Positions 1 to 6,717 of a DNA stretch of 64,000 bases are shown here, in pieces. The stretch's first letter is position 1; every line of letters begins with the position of its first letter. The position numbers were made by a program, and so were the translations under genes. Below the pieces are notes generated by a model, which saw nothing but the letters and a program-made list of their open reading frames with translations, had not been told where the DNA came from and did not search any database. Source of the DNA: Verrucomicrobiia bacterium (GTDB lineage: Bacteria > Verrucomicrobiota > Verrucomicrobiia > Verrucomicrobiales > Akkermansiaceae); NCBI GenBank assembly GCA_030430455.1, contig JAUIJB010000005.1:1-64000 (forward strand), written 5' to 3'.

Positions 1-27
1 AATCAAAACGGCTCATGCTTCAACCCA

Positions 28-608
28 CTAAATTCTCGGGAGCGCCTCCGGGTTTCCTAGCGCCGTGTCGCTAGGCTTAGATAGTCCGTTCCCCTCGATG
101 GGTTTCCAAGTGTAGCCCCCTTCCCCGTCCTCTTTGCAAACCTCGCCCTTCAGTTTCGCATGAATCTCAAAAACCTTGCCACCTGTTGCTACTTCCCTGA
201 TGTGATTTCCAAGGTCAACCCATTTCGCTAGACTCTCCGCCCCATCCGAAAATGCCTCCAAGACGTCATTCGGAGACAGGCATTTTGCATGCCTTTTAGC
301 TTCATTCTCAGCTTCATCCTTTAATCTCCCCGTCAAGAATGACATCGGATCTTGGACAGTGTAGGTCTTTATTGTGGCCTTAAAGTCGAGCGTGAATCGA
401 AACTTCCTAATCGTTCCGACGTCCTTTGGGCAATCGCATTTGCACTTCGGCACATTGTCGCCCTCGCCCGTATACAGTGTGGGAAACCACATCATACCTA
501 AATAATCCAACAGATTTACCCCGTCGTTCCCGACGAATCCATAAAGGTTCGCCCCGCCAGGTTCCCCAATCGGATCCCTGGACGGCCACCTCCCCACCAC
601 CGGATCAT
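28..608 (-). CDS. RHS-family orphan tip B, 3' exon (C-terminal variable domain)
   Basis: This is the downstream exon of a short RHS-repeat protein interrupted by the intron at 609-2586. Joined to the upstream exon (2587-2653) it gives a continuous 215-residue frame starting at an ATG at 2653. The start of this exon carries the RHS core signature DPVVGRWPSRDPIGE followed by NLYGFVGNDGVN and DYLGM. After that the sequence becomes a variable domain of about 150 residues, with a small cysteine cluster (KCKCDCPKD), that I do not recognise. In RHS polymorphic toxins this tip is released by self-cleavage near the core and acts as an effector, but here no N-terminal RHS barrel precedes it, so it is an orphan (displaced) tip. 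Any immunity gene would lie beyond the left edge of the window. Function of the tip is unknown. Confidence 0.75.
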
Positions 609-649
609 ATCGAGGTAGGACGCCCGGTTGACCCGGGCGCCCCCTCACA

Positions 650-682
650 GATCCCGGCGTGCGGTTTTCCCGCACCGGGCTC
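650..682 (-). ncRNA. Group II intron domain V (catalytic hairpin)
   Basis: The minus strand reads a hairpin that opens GAGCCCGGTGCGG, has a GAAA loop, and closes with CCGCACGCCGGGATC. It contains the catalytic AGC triad at its 5' side and the usual internal bulge. It is directly followed by a second GC-rich hairpin (domain VI, about 612-640). Domain V is the most conserved part of group II introns and binds the catalytic metal ions. Confidence 0.85.
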
Positions 683-710
683 CTCGGGAATGCTCGCTTT
701 GCACTCGCTC

Positions 711-2054
711 TCAGTCGGCGAAAACAAACCATTGCTGCAGAGTGTCGACGGTCCGCCCCTCGGCGCAGATCCGCGGAGAGGGGATGTTGAAGTCACGCAA
801 GCAGGCCATCAGTCCCTTCCAGGTGTAGCTGCGCTTGTGACTCCTCCGATTCAACCATTTGAATAGCAGACCCAGGACAGACCACCAGAATTTCCCGAGG
901 CTGCGGAGATTCCCCGTCACCCCGTAGTAGTTCCAGTAGCCGGTCAGCTTCCGCCGCAGTTGCGCCATGAGCCGATGGGTGCGTTGGTGCCGTTTGGAGC
1001 GGATCCATTCGGAGAACGCGGCCACCGAGGCGCGCAGTTTCAGCGGGTCGGTCATTCGTTGCACCTTGGGCCTGCCATTCCGACTCAGGGTCCAGTGGTA
1101 AAGGAATCCGAGGAAGCGGAAACCGCCGCTCTCCGTCGTCGCGTGACGACAGAAGCGCACGATTCCGCTCTTCTCCCCCGCGAGTTCCAGTCCGAACTTC
1201 CCGAGTCTTGCCGACAGGAGCTCCATGAACGCCTCCGCCTCATCGCGTCGCTCGAAGGCGCACACGAAGTCACCGGCAAAGCGCAGAAGCATCGCCTGCC
1301 CGCGCTGGCGCGGACGGACGACGCGCTCGAACCAGAGGTCCAGCGCGTAGTGCAGGTAGATGTTGGCGAGCACCGGTGAGATGATCCCCCCCTGCGGGGT
1401 CCCGGTGACCGGGTGGAGCACCTTGCCGTCCTCTTCCAGCACCCCGGCCTTCAACCATTTGCCGATCAGTCGCAGGAACGCGGCGTCATCAACGCGCTGT
1501 CCCAACATCTTCAGCATCCAGTCATGGTCGATGCGGTCGAAGAATCCCCGGATGTCCGCCTCGACGACCCAGTCACATTTCCCGATGGCGAGGCGCCCGG
1601 CGAGCACCCGGCTGGCTTGCCGGGGTCCGCGCCCGGGCCTGTAGCCCCAGCTCGTCTCGAGAAAGTCCTGTTCGTAGATCGCGGTGAGGATGCTCGCCGC
1701 CGCCAGTTGCAGCAGTTTGTCTTCGAGCGCCGGAATCCCGAGCGGACGGAGCTTGCCGCCCGCCTTGGGGATCATCTTCCGGCGCACCAGCTTGGCCCGA
1801 TAGCGCTTGCCCTTGAGCCTTTCAACGAGTCCGGCGAGGTTCTCTTCGAGGTTCGCTTCGTATTGATCGAAGGTGACCCCGTCCACGCCGGGTGCCGCTC
1901 CACGCTTGAGCTTGCGGAAGCTCTCGCGCAGGCAGTCCCCGTCAATCAGCCCGTAGAGGTTGCGAAACCGGGCCGTACCGTCTCTCTTCGCACGATTCGC
2001 TATTCCCCGCAGTGAGGTTCGCATGTCTTTGGCAGTCTTTCCTAACTGGATCAT
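711..2054 (-). CDS. Group II intron reverse transcriptase/maturase
   Basis: The 447-residue intron-encoded protein has the reverse transcriptase fingers/palm with LRPLGIPALEDKLLQ, the motif TGTPQGGIISPVLANIYLHY, and a C-terminal maturase (GIIM) domain around RKLTGYWNYYGVTGN. No HNH endonuclease domain follows; the protein ends at WFVFAD. In the intron RNA-protein complex it would help folding and splicing and copy the intron into new sites. The catalytic polymerase box, normally YADD or FADD, reads FAGD here (LLRFAGDFV), so the first of the two adjacent aspartates is replaced by glycine through a GGT codon. If the copy is otherwise intact it may still splice but could be impaired in reverse transcription. 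The ATG at 2054 opens MIQLGKTAKDMRTSL. Confidence 0.92.
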   Translation of the reverse strand: MIQLGKTAKDMRTSLRGIANRAKRDGTARFRNLYGLIDGDCLRESFRKLKRGAAPGVDGVTFDQYEANLEENLAGLVERLKGKRYRAKLVRRKMIPKAGGKLRPLGIPALEDKLLQLAAASILTAIYEQDFLETSWGYRPGRGPRQASRVLAGRLAIGKCDWVVEADIRGFFDRIDHDWMLKMLGQRVDDAAFLRLIGKWLKAGVLEEDGKVLHPVTGTPQGGIISPVLANIYLHYALDLWFERVVRPRQRGQAMLLRFAGDFVCAFERRDEAEAFMELLSARLGKFGLELAGEKSGIVRFCRHATTESGGFRFLGFLYHWTLSRNGRPKVQRMTDPLKLRASVAAFSEWIRSKRHQRTHRLMAQLRRKLTGYWNYYGVTGNLRSLGKFWWSVLGLLFKWLNRRSHKRSYTWKGLMACLRDFNIPSPRICAEGRTVDTLQQWFVFAD

Positions 2055-2586
2055 GTTTCCTTTGCGGGCTTCGCATTCCCGCCACCCCCCTCCCCGTGTG
2101 ATCGGCTCTCCCGTCTCAGAGTACTATGAGGTGGTCTGACTCCCATGCCCCCGTCAGTCGGCCTTCGTGCAGTTGGCCTTCCCTACCCGCCCGCGGTTTC
2201 CTGGCGGCGTCCGGGAGGAGCATGGGTCTCCCAAGTTCTTGACGTCTCTCTTCCCACGTGCCACGCGCTTGAGACCCCGCCGGAGTCACCGGGCACTCGC
2301 CATGGCGCACCCTTGTTGCTGGCTTCCGTGGATACTAGCACGTCGCCCTCCGGTTGGCATACTTACGAGGCTGGTTCGCTTCGGGGAGGTGCATCCCCCC
2401 TGCGGCCCGCGGGATTCCCTGTCTACGCTTCGGCTGTGTCGTTCATTCGTTTCCTCCTTTCCTTCACAGCCGCAAGACTCGGTACGAATCGAGTGGCTAG
2501 CTCCTGCCCCCTCGGACTCCCGCCCTCAGGGTACTTTCGGCTGGGACTTTCACCCAGCAAGAGACGCCAAGCTTCGCTTGGCGCAC

Positions 2587-2653
2587 AGTAACGATATCCG
2601 TAGTGGCGCAATTTCAAGCGACCGAGGTAAACAATTGAGTTAAGGTCCCACAT
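2587..2653 (-). CDS. RHS orphan tip B, 5' exon
   Basis: This 67-base exon runs from an ATG at 2653 to the intron boundary at 2587 and encodes MWDLNSIVYLGRLKLRHY then GYRY. The split codon (T from this exon, AT from the next) gives the second tyrosine of the RHS motif YRYYDP. The ATG overlaps the end of the preceding small gene by 14 bases, which suggests translational coupling. No longer RHS core lies upstream, so the conserved stretch starts abruptly just before the YGYRYYDP motif. Confidence 0.6.
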
Positions 2654-3044
2654 AGAGCCTTTCTTTGAATTCCGGGGAAGAATTGCTAGCACGAACGTTG
2701 CCCGAGGAGTCAATATAGACAAAATATCCATCGAGGCTTGACGCACTCACAAGCGAAAATCCTCTTCCCGAATCCACGCTCGCGTAAGCCCACCCCGAGA
2801 AGCTGACCAATTCAAGCCTATTCGGCCCATAGACCTTCCGCTTGAGCTCACCTAGATCAACTGGATAACACCCAAAGTCTGCTCGGTAGATACGCAGATT
2901 GTCGACTATTTCGCGAGCCTCAATCTTTCCTTTAACCAACTCCCGGTCGATGGGGCTCCTTTGGACTTTAGTACAGCCCAATGTTGCCGACCCAATTTGC
3001 GCGACCATCAGCAATTTGACGAATTTATCTTTCAGTTCCTGCAT
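2640..3044 (-). CDS. Small protein between RHS tips, candidate immunity protein
   Basis: A 134-residue protein that I do not recognise by family. The chosen ATG (3044) overlaps the stop codon of RHS tip A by 13 bases, and its own end overlaps the start of RHS tip B by 14 bases. That position, directly after a toxin-like tip, is where RHS immunity genes normally lie. The N-terminus has a weak hydrophobic stretch ending near a cysteine (SATLGC), possibly a poor lipoprotein signal. The middle, NLRIYRADFGCYPVDLGEL, and the later GYFVYIDSSGNV resemble the C-terminal part of type II secretion pseudopilins, without the pilin N-terminus. An alternative ATG eight codons upstream (3068) would lengthen the overlap. 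The immunity role is inferred from position only. Confidence 0.6.
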   Translation of the reverse strand: MQELKDKFVKLLMVAQIGSATLGCTKVQRSPIDRELVKGKIEAREIVDNLRIYRADFGCYPVDLGELKRKVYGPNRLELVSFSGWAYASVDSGRGFSLVSASSLDGYFVYIDSSGNVRASNSSPEFKERLYVGP

Positions 3045-3745
3045 GACTGCTTCGGAATATCTGGCCATTCCGATCCCAAATAGACTGGATAAGCGTCGCG
3101 AAATCCACCCTTTGCATTCGGATGCTGGCCCGGGACAGCATCCTGCAACCAAAGATCGAACGAAGCCCTGTCAATGACCTGCCCCTCTCGGTCCTTGCCA
3201 GCACAAATAACAACCCAATGATCGCGCAATACGCTTACAGTTTCATATCCCCAAAATCCACCAGCCATTGGAATTCGGACACGATCTCTAACGCAGCGGT
3301 TTTCTAAGCGACAATCCCAGCACGGCGGGAGACCTCGCGTTGCTGCCAACTCTTCTCGCTCCTTATCACTAAGTTGTTTTGTGAATCGGGCCCCCAATTC
3401 GGCTTCGTCGTTCCGCGCAAGATTATCAAGAAGCGGTGCATTGGTAGCATAGCAACTAAACCTTCCGTCACCTCCCTCAGCAGGAAGGCGTCGTTGTTGA
3501 TCAGTGATTCCCTCCTCATCATACTTTTGCTTTTCTCGCGCGAATCGTCGCATCAATTCTTGTTTGCCATCGGCGACCTTTTCAGAATTACAACACCGAA
3601 GTCTTTCGCGCGTGCGCCGTCTCTCTTCCTCCGCCTTGCGTCTATTTATGGTGTCGATCATCGCTCCAGCGTAGAGATCAGGGCTGAGACCAAGAGCATC
3701 AAACGTGTTGATAGGCTTGTTCGCGACGAACCCATACAGATTCAC
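3032..3745 (-). CDS. RHS-family orphan tip A with putative cysteine-peptidase-like domain
   Basis: The frame begins with the RHS core remnant NLYGFVANKPINTFDALGL and continues into a variable C-terminal domain of about 210 residues. The start used is GTG at 3745, preceded by GGAGAG. Upstream in the same frame PSRDPIGEQGG is readable, but it is cut off by an in-frame TGA at 3779-3781 where related tips have the tryptophan of WPSRDP. The variable domain has a cysteine in SCYATNAPLLDNL (about residue 98), a histidine in DHWVVI (about 176) and an aspartate in FDLWL (about 197). That order and spacing would suit a papain-like C-H-D peptidase fold; this is my inference and not a family match. A second cysteine cluster lies at CWDCRLENRC. 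Confidence 0.65.
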   Translation of the reverse strand: MNLYGFVANKPINTFDALGLSPDLYAGAMIDTINRRKAEEERRRTRERLRCCNSEKVADGKQELMRRFAREKQKYDEEGITDQQRRLPAEGGDGRFSCYATNAPLLDNLARNDEAELGARFTKQLSDKEREELAATRGLPPCWDCRLENRCVRDRVRIPMAGGFWGYETVSVLRDHWVVICAGKDREGQVIDRASFDLWLQDAVPGQHPNAKGGFRDAYPVYLGSEWPDIPKQSCRN

Positions 3746-3778
3746 CCCGCCTTGCTCTCCAATCGGATCCCTGGATGG

Positions 3779-3970
3779 TCAAAAAGGGATACCCGACGCG
3801 GTTCTACGCCGGTCATCGTAGTTTTCCTGATGCATTTCTAGGGTTGCAAGCCGGGTCTCTAAGCAAACCGAAACACTTTCGCCGAAAAATCCCCAGACGC
3901 GGTTTTTCGCGGTGGGGTCGCTTTTCGCAGGCGCGGTTTCTGACAGGTAGTAGCCCAAAATTCTGGGCAT
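3779..3970 (-). pseudogene. Upstream remnant of RHS tip A, ended by in-frame TGA
   Basis: This short open frame ends ...RRRTASGIPF and then TGA. The next codons in the same frame read PSRDPIGEQGG, the RHS core. Where RHS tip B has the W of GRWPSRDP (TGG), this copy has TGA. The simplest reading is a decayed junction in an orphan tip. The N-terminal part is not recognisable. Confidence 0.45.
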
Positions 3971-4008
3971 AGTCCTAGCGGCTTTCGGCGGCTAAAGGAA
4001 GGAGCTTT

Positions 4009-4296
4009 TCAGCGGCTCCGCCAGTATTCCGGCTGTCGGCTGGTGTGAGCCAGGGCCACGATCAGGATTCCCCCGCCCTCGATGCGGTAGATGATTCCGT
4101 AGGGGTAACGCTCCAGCAATTTGCGGCGGTATCCCCCACCGACGGGCTTCCAAAACTCTGGAAAGGCGGCGATTTCCTCCCGTGCCTTCTTAAATTCCGC
4201 GTAGAAGTCGGCGGCGATGTCTCCGGCCCGATCCTTGTAAAAGGTCACCGCGTCGAGGATTTCCAGCTCGGCTTCGAGCAGATGGTGGACGGTCAT
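4009..4296 (-). CDS. RelE/ParE-family toxin
   Basis: A 95-residue protein of the type II toxin-antitoxin RelE/ParE superfamily. The pattern is typical: an N-terminal helical part (EAELEILDAVTFYKDRAG), a middle FYAEFKKAREEIAAFPEFW, and a C-terminal beta-strand region RRKLLERYPYGIIYRIEG. ParE members poison gyrase and RelE members cleave mRNA on the ribosome; which applies here cannot be told. The ATG at 4296 overlaps the stop of the antitoxin gene (ATGA), so the two are translationally coupled with the antitoxin first, the usual order. Confidence 0.88.
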   Translation of the reverse strand: MTVHHLLEAELEILDAVTFYKDRAGDIAADFYAEFKKAREEIAAFPEFWKPVGGGYRRKLLERYPYGIIYRIEGGGILIVALAHTSRQPEYWRSR

Positions 4297-4514
4297 CGAT
4301 TCAGGATGTCCTGCGCCTTGGCGTCGAGTTCGGCACTGGTCGAGGATTGGGTCTCGCCGGATTTCCAACGGTCCATGCGCTGGTCATACTCCTGGATGGC
4401 CTCGGGGGTGAGTTCCTCTTTCTCAAGGCTCTCGATGAGCTTGGACGCGACATACGAGCGGTCTGCCAGCGAAAGAGCCAGTGCGTTTTCAATCACATCG
4501 GTGACGGTGGTCAT
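4293..4514 (-). CDS. Addiction module antitoxin
   Basis: A 73-residue, mostly helical acidic protein of the addiction-module family that accompanies RelE/ParE toxins (PF09720-like). It begins MTTVTDVIENALALSLADRS and has the family's LxxxxRxxLAxxLxxSL-like stretch as SLADRSYVASKLIESLEKE, which contacts DNA or the toxin. It is expected to neutralise the toxin encoded four bases overlapping downstream and to repress its own operon. Ten bases separate the start from the end of the recombinase remnant upstream. Confidence 0.85.
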   Translation of the reverse strand: MTTVTDVIENALALSLADRSYVASKLIESLEKEELTPEAIQEYDQRMDRWKSGETQSSTSAELDAKAQDILNR

Positions 4515-4523
4515 GAGTGGACT

Positions 4524-4631
4524 CTAAGGGGTTTCGGGCGGTTTGTCCTGCTCGTTTTTGCGCTTCTCGGCGGGATGGGTGCGCCGGTGCACGTCCTTGA
4601 GCTGCTCGATGCTCACTTGGGTGTAAATGGC
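4524..4631 (-). pseudogene. C-terminal remnant of a tyrosine recombinase (phage/integron-type integrase)
   Basis: The minus strand at 4631-4524 reads AIYTQVSIEQLKDVHRRTHP followed by AEKRKNEQDKPPETP and a TAG stop. IYTxVS with a following leucine-rich helix and a THPAE tail is the normal end of site-specific tyrosine recombinases, where the Y of IYT is just after the catalytic region. The rest of the gene is absent; upstream bases give no more integrase-like sequence. It marks a deletion edge between the accessory block on the left and the conserved xseA gene. Confidence 0.6.
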
Positions 4632-4798
4632 GGGGAACTGGGGGTCAGGCGACAACTTCTGACAAGCACCGGTCGCGCAGCATGCAACAATCCGGCCAGA
4701 GGCGAGGCTGGCGATTTTTGTCGCCTGCCCCCCATTTCCTGACCCCCATTTCCCCGGCGACGGGAGGCCGCCAGGTCTTGCGACCCGACCGCTCCCGG

Positions 4799-6172
4799 CT
4801 ACGACCCGGCCTCGACCCGTTCCACCCGGCTGCGCACCCGGCCGTCCTTGAGCCGGGTGACCAGTTCGTCGCCGGCGCTGACTTCGTCGACCGATCGCAG
4901 GACCTTGCCCTGGTCATCCATCACGATCGCGAAGCCGCGCTCGAAGGCCGAGTTCGGCCCCAGGGCCTCGAGCAGGCTGCGCAGGCGACGCAGGTCCGCG
5001 GCCTTGCGCTCCCAGCATGCTGCCATCGCACGGCGCAGGCGGGCCTCCATCTGGCCGACCGAGTCGTTCGCCCGCCGCAACCAGCGCTCCGGATGGTGCG
5101 CCTGGAGCGCCCGGCGGAGTTCGCGGAGGTTTCCCGCGGCCGCGATCCAGCGGTCCTCGACGGCGCCGTCGAGCCGCTCGCGCTGGGCATCGAGGCGCAT
5201 GCTCGGCTCGCGCAGCAGCCGCTCGCCGCGACCCTCGAAGTAGCTCCGCCGGACCTGGCCGAGCCACATCTCCAGCCGGCTGGTCCGCCCGGACAGCGAG
5301 CGCCGCATGCGCCCGTCGAGACGCCGCAGACGCTCGAGCAACTCCCCGCCGTCGGGCACCACCAGTTCGGCCGCGGCGCTGGGGGTCGGCGCCCTCAGGT
5401 CGGCGACGAAGTCGGCAATGGTGAAGTCGATCTCGTGACCGACCGCGGAGACCACGGGAATGGGGCACTCGTGGATCGCCGTGGCGACGACCTCCTCGTT
5501 GAAGTTCCACAGGTCCTCGATCGATCCCCCGCCGCGCCCGACGATCAGGACCTCGCAGGCCGGCAGGCCGCTTTGCTCGGGGTTGCCGAGGCGGCGGATC
5601 GCCCGGGCGATCCCGTGCTCGGCGCCCTTGCCCTGGACCCGCACCGGGACCAGCACCGGCTGGACCCAGGGCGCCCGCCGCAACATCACGTTCATGATGT
5701 CCTTCAGCGCCGCGCCGGTGCCCGAGGTCACCAGGCCCACGGTTCGGGGAAAGGCCGGCAGCGGCCTCTTCCTCTCGGCGGCGAACCAACCGAGGGCGTC
5801 GAGCTTGCGCTTGAGCGCCTCGAAGCGGGCCTGGAGCTCGCCGACGCCGGCCCGTTCCGCGCGGCTGACGATGATCTGCAGCTGGCCGCGGGCCTCGTAG
5901 ATTCCCGGCTCGGCGAAGACCCGGACCCGCACGCCGTCCTCGATGTCGGCGGACCCGCCCCGCCGCGCCGCCGAGAACATCGCGCAGGAAATCTGGGCAC
6001 GGTCGTCCTTGAGCGAGAAATACCAGTGCCCGCTGGCCTGCCGGCGCAGGTTGGACACCTCGCCCTCGACCCAGACCTCGCCGATCTCGATCTCGAGCAG
6101 GTTCTTCATCCGCCGCACCAGCTGGGTGACGGACAGGGCCTGCGGCGCCTTCTTTTCCTCGAACAAGTCCAC
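4799..6172 (-). CDS. xseA: Exodeoxyribonuclease VII large subunit
   Basis: This 457-residue protein is full length for XseA. It has the N-terminal OB-fold (VTQLVRRMKNLLEIEIGEVW, then WVEGEVSNLRRQASGHWYFSL), the nuclease region with GLVTSGTGAALKDIMNV and VLIVGRGGGSIEDLWNFN, and a long helical C-terminus. With the small subunit it degrades single-stranded DNA into oligonucleotides. The start is a GTG at 6172. The small-subunit gene xseB is not next to it, at least not in this window. A DUF2721 gene lies 30 bases upstream on the same strand, so the two may be cotranscribed. Confidence 0.97.
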   Translation of the reverse strand: MDLFEEKKAPQALSVTQLVRRMKNLLEIEIGEVWVEGEVSNLRRQASGHWYFSLKDDRAQISCAMFSAARRGGSADIEDGVRVRVFAEPGIYEARGQLQIIVSRAERAGVGELQARFEALKRKLDALGWFAAERKRPLPAFPRTVGLVTSGTGAALKDIMNVMLRRAPWVQPVLVPVRVQGKGAEHGIARAIRRLGNPEQSGLPACEVLIVGRGGGSIEDLWNFNEEVVATAIHECPIPVVSAVGHEIDFTIADFVADLRAPTPSAAAELVVPDGGELLERLRRLDGRMRRSLSGRTSRLEMWLGQVRRSYFEGRGERLLREPSMRLDAQRERLDGAVEDRWIAAAGNLRELRRALQAHHPERWLRRANDSVGQMEARLRRAMAACWERKAADLRRLRSLLEALGPNSAFERGFAIVMDDQGKVLRSVDEVSAGDELVTRLKDGRVRSRVERVEAGS

Positions 6173-6202
6173 CCGGCGATGATGGCCGACATCGCCCGCG
6201 GA

Positions 6203-6610
6203 TCAATCCCCGGCTGATCGGCCCTGCTCGAGGGTGCTGAGCAGGATCCGCAGCGCCCCGCCGGAGATCCACACCTCGACGGTCAGGCAGGCCAGCGATC
6301 CACCCATCAGGCCGAGCGCCGCGCCGAAGGAGGGCAGCGCGATGGCCTGGTTGCCGGTCATCACCGCGACCATCGACGCCACGCAGAGGAACAGGCTGAG
6401 CGCGCCGAGGAACTGCATCCAGCGGATCAGGGTGAGCCGTCTGCGGAGGTTGGAAATCTGCCTCATCAGGGTTTCGTCGCGCTTCTCGACCCAATTCCCG
6501 TAGAGTTCCCGGATCAGCGCGGCGAGGTGCAGGAAGCGGTTGGTGAACGACAGGAACAGCAGGCTGATCGCCGGGAACAGCAGGGCCGGGGTGGAGATCT
6601 CGAGCGTCAT
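6203..6610 (-). CDS. DUF2721 family membrane protein
   Basis: A 135-residue protein with three hydrophobic segments: one near the N-terminus (ISTPALLFPAISLLFLSF), one in the middle (FLGALSLFLCVASMVAVMTG), and one near the C-terminus (FGAALGLMGGSLACLTVEV). Between the first and second lies a charged cytoplasmic stretch with RDETLMRQISNLRRRLTLIR, the signature of DUF2721. The function of the family is unknown. The ATG at 6610 was chosen because it immediately precedes the conserved part. Confidence 0.8.
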   Translation of the reverse strand: MTLEISTPALLFPAISLLFLSFTNRFLHLAALIRELYGNWVEKRDETLMRQISNLRRRLTLIRWMQFLGALSLFLCVASMVAVMTGNQAIALPSFGAALGLMGGSLACLTVEVWISGGALRILLSTLEQGRSAGD

Positions 6611-6717
6611 CGCGCCGATGGATAGCCGAGCGCACCCGGGCACGCGAGCCCGCCCTCGTTCTCTTTCCTTGCGGGTGGGGGAAATCGGCGCCATCGCTCT
6701 CCCGGCTCCAGCCCCGC

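Larger units (their letters stand above)
609..2586 (-). mobile_element. Group II intron inserted in the RHS tip
   Basis: A self-splicing retroelement of about 1,978 bases. On the minus strand it begins with GTGCGCC at 2586, a standard group II 5' end, and ends with ...CCTACCTCGAT at 609, an AY end with a candidate branch-point A seven bases before the 3' end. A domain V hairpin with GAAA tetraloop lies at 650-682, and the domain VI hairpin follows it. The reverse transcriptase/maturase gene (711-2054) sits in the 3' part, between the long RNA domains I-III (2055-2586) and domain V. The boundaries were fixed by the host: joining 2587 to 608 restores the conserved RHS motif YGYRYYDPVVGRW in frame. 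The intron class is not assigned. Confidence 0.9.

Noticed and set aside
2145..2643. Open frames on the plus strand inside the intron
   Set aside because: They cover the intron RNA domains I-III region, antisense to a structured RNA, and have no recognisable domain.
4632..4798. Possible xseB gene downstream of xseA
   Set aside because: No frame in this stretch resembles the small subunit; the region holds only the recombinase edge and short direct repeats.
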